Shown: positions 1 to 11,556 of the stretch, one piece after another
Layout of the letters: each line of letters opens with the position of its first letter
Position numbering within the stretch: position 1 is the first letter of the stretch
Translations under genes and position numbers: made by a program
Assembly: GCA_034336665.1 (NCBI GenBank)
Contig: JAPFBE010000002.1
Span: forward strand, 17,834,906-17,898,905
Length of the DNA: 64,000 nt
Direction of reading: 5' to 3'
Source: Luscinia megarhynchos
Lineage: Eukaryota > Chordata > Aves > Passeriformes > Turdidae
Notes under the pieces: model-generated
What the model saw: the letters and a program-made list of their open reading frames with translations, nothing else
Told to the model about the DNA's origin: nothing
Databases searched by the model: none

Positions 1-3000
1 GGACTCAGTGGTCAACACCAGGTGTCTATCTGTGTTTTCTTTCTACCTTTCCTTGCTTTGTCTCTGAGAAAGATTTCCAGCCTGGGAGAGATCCTGGCTG
101 GAGCTAAGAAAAGTCAACAATCTGGGAAAAAACCCGATTGGGTTGCCCACGAGCCTTCAGTAGTGCCCACACACCTGCCCCTGTGTTTAATGGGGATCGA
201 CTCTGGCAATACAGGACTGGCTGCTGCCACTTGCATGTACCTCTCCAAGACTGGACCTGAGCTGCCCCGTCACTCCCCATCCTGAGGAGAGTCCCACAGG
301 ATACACTTCACAGAAGAGAGGAGCCAGCTTTGAGAAACTTGTAAGCAGCCAACAGATGAGAAACTGCACTGGGCTGCTTGCAGCAGGAGGTACCCATCTA
401 GGCCTGTTTACTCGCCCCTAAAAGACGAGAGGATGTAATTAATGGTGAGGGAATGTCTAAATCCACGGGTTTGGAGAGGCACACATATGAAGCAACAATT
501 CTCAATTTAGAACTCACTACATCCTCACTCATGGGTGCAGTGAGCAGCTGAAACCCACACCCCCTTCCATGCTGTCACAGGGATGAGCTGACCGACAGGC
601 GAGATGCAGGACACAGCTTTTCCCCAGGCTCGTGGCTGAGGATGATAAAGAAGAAGCAGGAAGAGCAAGGGGAAGGACACAACCAGGATAAGCAACTGAA
701 CTCCATCAGGGTGCCAGAAAACTAAAATTAGACTAGAGGCAGCAAAGGAGTCATTGATGTTTCCTGCCAACTCTTGCCCCACATCAACTTGTGATATGGT
801 CTCTCCAAGTGCACAGGAGAGAGCCTGGAGCTGTCCCACACAACACAGAGCTCAAAATGAGCAAAAATATCACATTTTGTGGTTCCTTTCTGACCTCAAG
901 TCAGCTACAGTGGCCTGACCTCCACTCTTCACTACAAAATGTGCAGTTTAAAAGTGATATAATCAAACTCTAGTTCTTTAAATCAGTATTATCCTACACT
1001 CCTCTCCTAAAAAGTCAAACACAAGTCACAAGAGGAAGAAAAGCCCACCAAAACATCTACCATAGAGCATGACAAGCAGCAGCAGGTATGATGCTTGACT
1101 CCAATTACCCTTTTCCAGTGTATAACTTGCCTGATATATTCACAATAGTATTTTCCTGTTTTTTTAAAACTTTCTTCCTTTATTCCTGTCCCTGCCCGAA
1201 TATGCCACACAATCATAGAAGCTGACTAAACTGATTACAGGGGAAACATTCAGACTGATTTCGTTATCAGGCTTGGCAGAATAAACAACCTGAAACACAC
1301 AAACAAGGAAATCTTTTTTTAATCCTTCAGATTAAGCAATTCAGCTTATTCTGTTACAAGAAAGGCAGGTTTCTGTTATAAGAAAGAAATACTGCTAAGA
1401 GGATGGTCTCCTCCACTGGGATCAGTTCAGAAGCAGCCCAACAACATCACAGGATGGAAAAAAGCCTACATTAAGCTTGTATGAAGCAAGTATAAAAGTT
1501 TAACGAGTTGGAAAGTTTTTCTGGCTATGTATCTTCCCATGATACAATGGAGGGTGGATTTTTTTTTCTTTGTGGGAGTGGTGAGATATTTAAGTTCTAT
1601 ATACTCATTGTCACCCCATCAAGCTAATAATCAACAGTTTTCATTCAGCAAGACAGCTTAAAAATATAAAATGCCAACAGTCCTTCTCTGGGGGCTTTTT
1701 TGCCCCCTGGAAACTCTTCGTTTTTAACAAAGAAGTCAAGTTTTAGAACAGTAAAATTTGGAAAGGCAAGATTCAAGCTGCTGGTTCCCAGGATTACCCA
1801 GTCAGGATTGCTGTCGCATTACAATGCATTGTATGAGCTTGTATTCAAAATACAGACAGCATACACCAAAATGCAAGGCAACAGCAAAAAGCAGAAATCA
1901 TTTCTCAAGCTGCTTTCCCATTATTATTTTTTCCACATGAATACATTTGGGTCAGTCTGACCGGTGATGCGAAATCCAAAGCTAATTTCCATCTGACAAT
2001 GGACATAAGAATGTCTCAACTGTGCAAAGCTCTTGCAGTGAAAATCAGGCAGCTCACAGCTGGGGCAGGTTGCAAGGTAGAAGCCCTGAGTGATGTTGGG
2101 CTCCCATAACCTTCTCCCAGAGTTCTGGCAGGAATGTTAGAACCAAGCCAGGCAGAACCAGTGTTTGCAGGAACTATAGCCTAGAAAACTCATCTTCATA
2201 GTCAGGCTGTATTATCCCAAACATTACCATTCTTTTGCAGAAGTAAGTCCTTGGAGTTTACAAACCCAGGCCTGCACATATCAGGGTGAGTTGGGAAAGG
2301 AGATGTCAAACAGATTTTAGCCCATCATGAGCCAGAGGGACTGCCCACTCCACCATGCAGGTCTGCCCCCATCCTGGCTGCTCCTTTGCCTGCAATGCAG
2401 AGGAAGGTGTGAGCTCTGGACACTGGACTCATCCCCTGAGTTTTCACAAGAGCCCATTTCTGGGCAGACTGGCAGAGCGTGCAGAGTTAACAGAGAAGCC
2501 TGCCAGTAGCTCTTTACATTCCCCATAACAAATATTTTTAAATACTATACAAACACTATTGTTGAGCAGTTAAAAAGGCAAGAATGGCAAAATTAGGGTT
2601 ACTGTGGTTTTGATTTTTGTGTATTCTAATTCTAACCCAGTGTTGCAATAGCCAATTTCAGCACAAAATGTCCCTGATTTAAAAATAGCATGCTGCTTAC
2701 AATACTTGTTACTTTAAAAACACTGCACAGAAAAAAAAATAATTGAGAAATTAACACATCTATTTTGGCAACTATACCATCCTACTTCCATTTGACTGTG
2801 TAGCACACACCTTGGACCAAAGGAAACATTAGCCTAATGACAGTCATGGAAATAAACTCTCCTTCTGCATTGGAATTTTAAGCATTTCTTTTTTGGATCT
2901 AAATTAAACCATATGCAGAAATAACAGGTCAAGAGCCTTTCCTGAAGAAACACAATTTTCACTTAGAACAGCAGCACCAAGTATCATGGTAACTGGTGAT

Positions 3001-6000
3001 CTTCTCTAGTTCTCAGCTGCTGAGAAAAGTGTTAGGTCAAATGCTCAGGTGAGAATTAAAATACTGGCTTAAGAAAGTCTCTAGTTCAAACTCTAGGTAA
3101 TAAAGCAAAAAATACTAACCTAGAGCTCCAGAAGTAATTTTTTAAAAATAAATTTCTTACATAAATAATTATGATTTCCAGGACAATGTGGTTCCTTGGA
3201 GGCTGCAGAGAAGGAGTGGGGCTGGGATTTAATAACATAGGACTATTTAGGACAGGCCATTCTGCATCTGTCCTGACCCCAGCAAAGCTGAAACTGCTGA
3301 AGAATCTTTTGCACAGGAAGATCTTTAATGGTGACCTGGTTTTGCAGGGCCACAGCTACCATGCTCCAGGAAAAGCAGCCAGGATTCATAGCCTACTTAT
3401 GCAAAGTGAGTTTTGCATAAGTGTTCCTGAATTCAGTTTGAGGACAAATGTAAACTGTTCCTATTCATTTCTTCTCAGCCTTCACATGTGACCCACTCCC
3501 AAATAAAAGGAGAAAACGTCTGAAAACTGGAATTGCTAACAGGAGATTCATCACCACCTCTACATAATCAGCACAAAGGCAATCCCTCCATATTATATCA
3601 CCAATTTCTGCTCTAAGTCAACAGCATTTATCACATCTGGAGCAATGAAGCAGTGTATTGGGCCTCAAATGCTTTAAGCATTACTAAAGCTCCAACAGTC
3701 CCCTCTAATAAATGGACCATGTACACATGTGACTGATCTACTGCTGTGAACTTACAGTGGCATCACCAGAATCTCTTCAATACTGGCTGATAATAGCTTG
3801 CACAGAACAAAATTTATGTAAGCTTAAATCCCCCCTCCTTGATCTTGGTCCACAGTTGCTAGTTGCTTCTTTTGAAGCAAAAGGGAGCAAGAATGTGGGG
3901 GTTTGTACAGCCAGCCTGAGGGATGTCCAGCTTCAGAGCAAAACTTGGTCATTTGGGTCTTATAATTTGCCTTGTGTTTCACAGTGGATCTACATGGATG
4001 GGCTTTGCAGCACATTCTTTTTACCCTGAAGAGATGCCCACCATGTGCCTGAAGGTTTGTCTGAATTTTCCAAATCCATCAGGTCAATCTAAAAAAAAGA
4101 TACCAAGTCTCCCAAACAGTCCCACATCTCTGACAGATGATCACAGCTGCAGAAGCACTGTTACTGCTAAAGATTAAAGCTGACATTTCTTCCTAAAATA
4201 AGCAGCATTTCCTAAACACTGTTTCAAAAACTGCAGAGTACAACCCAAAGAGCAAAATGTACCAGTTTAATATCTTCAAATAGGAAGGAAAGAAGACTAA
4301 AAGGCTTTACAGGTACTTTCATGTTGTATAACAAGGAAACAGAAGTTCACTTACTCTAGGTGGACCTGCAGGCTCAAGAGCAGGCCAGCAGCAAAAACAA
4401 TGGCTCCCAGAAGTACTGAGGATGCAGAAAAGGATCACTGCTGCCTGTTTTTCACACTTACATATATACCATGTGTGCCACTCTCACTTGGGCACCTAGA
4501 TATAGAGATAAGGGGTCTATCCACTGCAGCGACATCCTAAATCCACTATCACTTACTGACAGGACTGATCACTTTCTCTTTACTGCAAAGACCCAAAAGA
4601 AAGCAAAACCTTCCCCTTTTCAAAACTATGATTTGTTAACAAAGCCATTTCACAGGTGGTGAGAATGACAATTCTTTAAAAGAGGAGAAACTCAGATGAC
4701 ACGTTAAAATACAAGGTCCTAAAGCAAACCCTTCCCTGCCCAAAACTGCACAAGAGGTGGGGAAATAATTTCTTCCCACCTTGGTCTCAGCCCAGCAACT
4801 TCAACTGCCTTCTGTAATCACAGCAACTCTACACAACCTCCCAGAATCTCCCAAGAAAATTCTGTTTCTTTCTATCACCCCAATCATCATAAGAGATTAA
4901 TCACCTACATCAAGTTCACTGCCTACTGCTCCTGCTGCTGCTCTTTGTGCCAGATCTTCCCAAATTCCACCCCCTCTGCCCCTTCACCCATTTCTGAAAA
5001 GCAGCATGAGCAAAACTAACTAATTCCAAAAATAAGCAATCCCTCTGCTTCTCAGACATCTCCCCTGGATTTTCAATACATTATCCCAAACAAGCTGACC
5101 AGAGTTTGCTCTCATAGATAAGAGCATTTAAAAGTTTGCTGGACCTCCCTGATGGACTTGTCCCACATCCACAGGGATAAAACAGTTTTTAAACATAAAG
5201 AAAGGCAAGATACCTATGGTTCAGTCTGACATTGCACCATCTGCTGATCCCTCTGGGTCCAGCTGAAGTGGACTAGAGACAACGACCATAAATCTAATGC
5301 AATTTTAAGCTAATGCCTAGACACCTTTACAATAATATGAAGATTTAAGGCCAAAAAACTCCAAAAGGATGCTTTCTTCAAAACAGCTCTAATATCACAT
5401 CTGGGGCAATACAATAAAGTGGAGTTATTCCACTGACTTTGGTGGAGTGATGCCAGTTTACAGCCAATGAAGACCTGGCTTTATGCTCCATAGCTGTGTG
5501 TGCCAGAAAATAATGACTCAGAAAATAGCCCATCATTAATCCAATCCCAGTGTAATTATGGAGATTAAATTTAAACAATAGCAAATCTCTCTCTAAACAT
5601 AACACTCCACAGAAGGAGGAGGGGTTTTTACTTTTGGATGAAAAATGCAATTGAGCTCTTATTTGTTTCTTTGTGCTGGGAATCAGGCTGGAATTGGCTT
5701 GTAAAATCAGATTAAAATAGTTGCACAATAGCTTCCTTTCAGGATTCCTGAACCAAAGGCAGTCTAGAAACCAAAATAATGCCCTAATCAAATACATAAT
5801 ACCCATGGGACACCAGAAAGTACTAAAAAGGCATTCTCACATTTTCACAAAGATGCCTACTGTATGGCCAGTAAAGCTTTTCCACTCTGCAATGGGAAGA
5901 GGCAGCAGTGGGGACCAGGCTTGCTCTAGCACATGTGGGAAAAGTTAAAGCAAAACTGAGGAGAAGGAGAGCCCTTGGCAAAGTGCTTGGGGGCAGCTGA

Positions 6001-8630
6001 GCCAGGGGGCTGATGGCAGCCCACTCTCACTTTTGGGCTTCCTGGGCTTTCCCCCTTGCAATAACAGAATCACTTTGCAACTGCTGCCACAGCCACCTCC
6101 TTCATTCCTTCTCCCACAGCTCCCCAACACAAATGTCAACAAAACTGGGATTTTCTTTCCATATGCTGGCACATACGGCAGGTCTCTGCACTGCAAACAG
6201 AGTTGTATCTTAGGAAAACAAAACATCTTTTTGCTTAAGAGATGCCAAATTGCTTTATCAAAGGCACTACTGTTTGCATTTTTGTGGCAATATTAATGCA
6301 GTTCCCACTGAGAAGCTGATAAAGACCCTGACTGCAAAAACACCCCTCTGGAAGAAGTGATCTGAAGCTATTTCTGTATTGTGTTTCCAAATAATTTATG
6401 ATTAAAATAATATTATGCTTTGCAAAAAGCATTTCCATTTCACAGCCAGGCTTCATGTGTGCAGAGCCAGCTCGTAGGAGGGGAGAAGGCGATGCTGTCA
6501 CCCATCAGCACAGAGACATGATCAGAAAGGCTTTGCAGCTATGGGAAGAGAATTCCCCCACTGCTCCTGCTTGCTTCCTTGGCTCAGCCTTGGCTCCTGT
6601 GCCCATACCCACACAGTAACTGCCTGGGACACTCAGAGCAGCGTTTCCCACCCTCCAGGTTCGCCACAGGTCACGCTGCATTTCCTGCTGGCACAGCCGC
6701 TGGCACTCAGCTCCCTGGAAGCACAGCTGCCCTGGGTGCACCCACTGGGGCTGGAAATATTTCCAGAATTTTTTAAATGGCATAATCATCTCACACCATG
6801 TCTCAAAATTATCTCTCCTTCTGCAGGAATTTAAGGCAGGACAAATAAATTCACTTGCAAGTTCCAGCTAAATTTCAAAATGCAAGTTGTGCAAAGTGGG
6901 GAAATTTTTCTTCTCTCTGCTTTTCTTGTAGGTGAAGTTTTATGTTTATTGGTACAACTGTGAATCAACCAGCAGCAAGTAGGAAAGCAGGCAACAGATG
7001 AATGTTTGCAATATAAGTTTCACACTTTCATTCTGAAGCACTCATCTCACACAGCTGAGCACTCATCTCTTGGCATCACAGGCAGGTTTCAGCTTTTCCT
7101 TTAATAGCCCAGCTGAGAAAGATATCTCCTGAGCACAAAGCAATCACTCCCAAATAAAAATATTGTCCAGAGCACTTAAGGTTCTATGCATTTTTGGAGA
7201 AGCTTAATCCAGCACTCAAGACTCAGATACACAGAATTCAGCCCTGCTCCAGAGGTTGTCAGGCTGTCCTGGAGACTACACCACCACTGTAAGGGCATTG
7301 CCATTGCCAACACGACTTGTGACTCCAGCTGATACCACATCATGCTGTTGCCTCACTTATTGTTCAGTATTTAATATTTTACACAGGGCTCCAATTTCAA
7401 ATGACTGAATTAAGAAGCACCCAGCCAAAAGCTCACCAAAGAGCATCTTGGGCTTTGGGGAACAGGCAGGGCACTCTGTGATAGAGCACGAAGGAGAGCA
7501 GACTTGGCGTGAGAACAGAGCCAGAGAACAGAAGATACAAGAAAGGAGGAAGCGCTGCCCCTAGGAAGGGCAGAAAGTGGCCACAGGGATAAAAAGAGTA
7601 AAATCATGGTCTGGAGACTCCACAATTTCCCAGCCTTTAACATGACAACAAAGGAAACATTCTTTGTGACAGTCAGGGCAAGAAGATGCTACAGCTCTGA
7701 GGGTTGAGGAGAGCAAACACAAGAAGTGCCTGCAGAAACAATGCTGTGTTTTAAAGACTACTATTCCTGGCTTTGTATATTTGTCCAAAGAACAGCATGG
7801 TTTGTAAGTGAACCCCCTCAGAGCATCCATTCACTGTTTGCTGGCTTGGCACACTGATCCCTAGGAAGGGGTTCCAACATGTCACTGGGATGGGATTCTC
7901 ACCACCAGGGCTGAACATCACCACAGCATAAGGACAACTCCCTGTGCCAACTGGACAAAACAGCACCTTGGGAGACACTGATCTACAGAGGAGCACCAGA
8001 GCACCTTTGCTAAACCCACTGTTTCTCTTGCCACCCTGCTTATTTAGCACACCTTCTGTCCTGGTCATCCTGACAGATTGCCTGAAGGTTCAGGCAAGAG
8101 TCTCTCAGGCCCAGGAAGGTGGCAAAGAGAGAGAAGGATGAGCAAAGAGGGATGGGAGAAGGCAAAGGAAAGTGTCACCACTCCCACAGCCTTCTCCAGC
8201 AAAGGCAGAAGGGCCTGAAGCTGCTCACTGTGCAGCCCTGACTCATCTGGGAAATGCTCGAGAGCAACCATGAAAACTGGAAAAAAAATCCCAGAAATCC
8301 CAGAATATTTTACAGTCCTTACAGCACTGTGGGGTAAGTGTTCCTCTTTCTGAGGCAATAGCATCTTGCAAAGCACTCTCCCCACACTAGCCTAGATTTG
8401 CCCCCACCATGTACACACCAGAGAGAACTCTTTGCATGCCTTGCCCATAAAAACCCAGTTCTCCTGCCCTACCATGCCACTGAACTCTCATTTTTTTGAT
8501 ATGTCTACTGGTCATGCCAGCAGGGTGCAATTTGGGAAGTGACTTTTTTACCTCTGAAACCTCATCTGCTGTCAACCAACATAATGATGCTGCAGAGAGC
8601 CAAGCAGCCGTCAGACATTTCAAAATTTGC
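1..8630. other. Intronic stretch without genes
   Basis: AT-rich unique-looking sequence. Apart from the family 1 relic at 5416-5482, I see only small items: a 15-bp near-perfect palindrome TTCAGGATTCCTGAA (5738-5752) and an 11-bp direct repeat GCACTCATCTC (7038-7048, 7059-7069). Reading frames here are short and show no homology I recognise. Confidence 0.7.
5416..5482. repeat. Possible relic of an old amniote interspersed repeat (family 1, copy a)
   Basis: The segment with GTGGAGTTATTCC, CACTGACTTTGGTGGAGT, GATGCCAGTTTACA and ACCTGGC resembles a repeat I recall as common in turtle, crocodile and bird DNA, with motifs of the type 'ACTGACTTCAGTGGAGTTA...CCAGTTTACACC...TCTGGCCC'. Identity is from memory, without a database search. 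A related copy appears at 60768-60832. Confidence 0.4.
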
Positions 8631-8654
8631 AGCCGCTGTGGGCGGTTGGAGCAG

Positions 8655-8744
8655 AGGTCAAAAAATGGTCATTAATAGTTTTACCTAACCTGCAGCTTTC
8701 TCCTGCTCAAAACACAGCTTTAAAAAGAAAAGAGAATGACGTCA
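8655..8744. promoter_or_regulatory. Candidate regulatory block: DR5-like nuclear-receptor site plus full CRE
   Basis: AGGTCA at 8655-8660 and TGGTCA at 8666-8671 form a direct repeat spaced by five A residues (RAR/RXR type, one half-site off consensus). TGACGTCA at 8737-8744 is the full palindromic CREB/ATF site. TGTGGGCGG lies just upstream near 8638. Motif matching only; conservation and function are unknown. Confidence 0.35.
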
Positions 8745-9517
8745 CACAGCTTTAACAATCTGCTTAGGAGCAAAGAATTTCACTCTTTAAGAAAAAAAAT
8801 TAAGAAAAAAAAAGTACCTTGACAAAAATGCCTGGTTTGACTAACAGCTTTGGTCTAAGCCTTCCTTTTTCACTATTTGTAATATTCCCATATCCCACAG
8901 TGACCAGAAGCATACTTGGAATGTCTCTGTCCATCTGATAAAGCCATCAGTGCAGCAGCCCCACGCTGGGCCTGCGGGGACACGGCTCCTGTTCCCAGCA
9001 GCAGAGCTCCTTGCCCAGCCCGGGTGAAAGGCAGGGAGATGCAATGTTTGGGAGTGATGGGAGACTCCCAGGCAGGATAGGAAATCCTAGGGAAAAAGTA
9101 AGACTTGAGGAAAAGCACCATTAAAAGAGGATTTGTGGAATAATCCTTAGTTTCACATAGTTGGCCTGACTTACATACAGTAGCATAGCTGGGTAGTTCA
9201 CCTGAAAAACATCCAGCAGGAAAAGGGACAGACTCTGCCAAGAACTACATTTTTTTTCTCCCCTTTCTCCCCACCCCCTCACTTCCACCAAATATCCAAA
9301 GCAATCCTTGGGCTCTAGGCATTTAAAAATCAAAAGTTATCTACAATTGTTCTCAAAGTAATTGCATATAAGTCGACTCCAAAAGGTCTCAGGTGTACAA
9401 ATAGGAAATTAATAAATTTCACTTGTTTAAAAAACAACCTGGTATACTGGCATTTCTGGCTTTCATTTTATCTTGTCTTTTTTCTGTAAGTTATCAGGTT
9501 CCTGGAGACTGAATTTG

Positions 9518-9537
9518 AAAAAAAAAAAAAAAAAAAA
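9518..9537 (+). repeat. Homopolymer A tract, 20 A
   Basis: Uninterrupted run of 20 A in intronic sequence; no associated element was recognised. Confidence 0.9.
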
Positions 9538-9803
9538 GCCCAGAATGTGTTAGAATTTTCAGCAGAGCCACTTGCCCACAAATTAATTTTTTGACATTTG
9601 GCTTCTATATCTTCACTCCTTGCAATCATGTCCGGGCTGCTTTGGCTATTCCAGCATTTCTCTGCCCCACCCAATCCAGCCTTGTCATCACTGATTTTAT
9701 TTTTCCACTCTTCTCTCTTAGTAATGCCCTCCTCTCTTGCCTTGACTGGTCACATGCCATCCTTGGAGAAAAACATCAAAACTCTTTCAAATTTGAGTAT
9801 ACA

Positions 9804-9838
9804 AAGAAAAAAAGAATAAAAAAGAAAAAAAAAAAAAG
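9804..9838 (+). repeat. A-rich low-complexity stretch
   Basis: AAAG/AAAAAG-type sequence ending in 12 A, followed by GATAAATC. No element body was recognised to the left. Confidence 0.8.
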
Positions 9839-9954
9839 ATAAATCAATTTAAATAAATACCTACAACAAATTTCTTCCTAAAATACATCTTTTTTCTTTT
9901 ATTGTGCCTGAAGTGTTTTTAATATTGTCAACGACTAAATTACTCAGACACAGA

Positions 9955-10013
9955 TTTTAGTTTATGACTCAGTTTATGATTGAGTTTGTGACTATTTATT
10001 TTAGTTTATGACT
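9955..10013. repeat. Short degenerate tandem/direct repeat
   Basis: TTTTAGTTTATGACT occurs exactly at 9955-9969 and 9999-10013. Between them are related units (AGTTTATGATTG, AGTTTGTGACT). It looks like a decayed short minisatellite. Confidence 0.6.
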
Positions 10014-11547
10014 TTAGACACATTGGTTAAAAGAATTGTTTTTTTCCCTTAAGTCCTTTAAAATATTTTTTAAAAGTTACAGCAGGAGGGTAATGCTATG
10101 TATCTGAGAGTATTAACAAGACTACATGGAGACAGCTGCCATACCTACACAGTTTTTATTTGTGCTTTAATAAGAAAATCATCAACCATAAGAAAGTTTG
10201 GATCAGGTTAGCACATCAAAGCACTCTTTTTACAAACATATAGACAGTGGGGAGAGTTGAAAAGCACCAGACTTTTTAATGCAAATTTACTAAATCGTTT
10301 TCATCCCTGGTACTAAGCCACCCTAACAAGTGGGGTTGTGGCTTCAGCAAGTGAACCTTTTTATGGTTATTCTTTCATAGACATAGCAAGATTAAAGCTT
10401 TTATAAGGTTTGCATGCAGAGAAAAAGGCAATTAATTATATGGCATGTCCTAGTGAAGAACTTCCTCCAGTCAAAATAGGAGAGCAGGAACCTCAGTGTT
10501 GTATAATTGATGTTATTAGCTGCAGCTGCTATCATACTTGGAGAAATCTCCAACTCAGAAACAGCAGTGATGAAGTGCTCCAAGATGAGTAATAATATGC
10601 TTGATATTAAGGGAGGGGGATAAAAAGGATTCTAAAAAATGTGCTCCCCAGTACAGCAACAGTCTCAGATAATTGCCAGGCAGAAAACACTGAGGGATAC
10701 CAAAGGAGAAACACACCACATTTAAAGTGTTGTCTCCATGAAACTGAAATTGGGGAGGGGAGAAGTGGGAGAGAGGAAACCCCTTATATTTACCTAACCT
10801 ATATGAATGCTAATGCTCACATGTGTGTTGTAACAAGATTGGGGACTTTGAAAGCTCTAATCAGTAGGTGCATGAGCAAATATTTATTCTGATCCATTTT
10901 AACTCTCTGTGGTTTGTAAATCCCTAAGAAAAAAAATTTGCAGGACAAACCAGACTAGACCACAGAATCTGGCTACTTTATGCTAGTTAGAAAATTACAG
11001 GAAATAGACCAATTCAAGAAGGGATTATTTGGTGGAATTTTTTGTTTGTTTTCTGGAGACCTGTGACTACCTGATACATGTGCACTTGTTTGGGTAGCCG
11101 AGGAAAATTCTTTCGAGCATTCTTTCAAGCATAATCACTGCAATATTGAATTCCACATACTTGATGTCTTGGTGAGGTGTTGATGTATATAACCTTCCAG
11201 ATTCTTTCTGACCCACACTTTTCATCTGAAGACATTATAAAAAAAAATAACAACCCTAGCCTGAATAATATCTCCTTTGTATTTCAAGATCCTGAAGAGC
11301 TTGTAGCAACATTATTTTTCACCCTGGTACTCAAATGCATGGAAAGAATCACTTGATATCTTTCCATCAGAGGAAAATCTGAGATTGAAAATATTTTAGA
11401 TAGAAGGTTTATCCCTACTGAGGATAGCATCCATTCACAGTGATAGAAGGTCTTTCCATCCAGTATTAGAAAACCTTTTCTATGGGATGAAAAGTTTCTG
11501 CCTTTACCATGTGGAAAATATCAATAGCTTGAACAACTCTGCATTAG

Positions 11548-11556
11548 GCTGAGTCA
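11548..11556 (-). promoter_or_regulatory. Antioxidant-response-element match (NRF2/MAF/AP-1)
   Basis: GCTGAGTCA on the plus strand is TGACTCAGC on the minus strand, matching the ARE core TGACnnnGC and the AP-1 site. It sits in a 17-bp imperfect tandem pair (AGGCTGAGTCAG / AGGCTGAGTAAA, 11546-11574). Confidence 0.3.

Noticed and set aside
5378..5806. 142-codon minus-strand frame with a true ATG
   Set aside because: Overlaps the family 1 repeat relic; composition is ordinary intron and no domain is seen. Probably chance.
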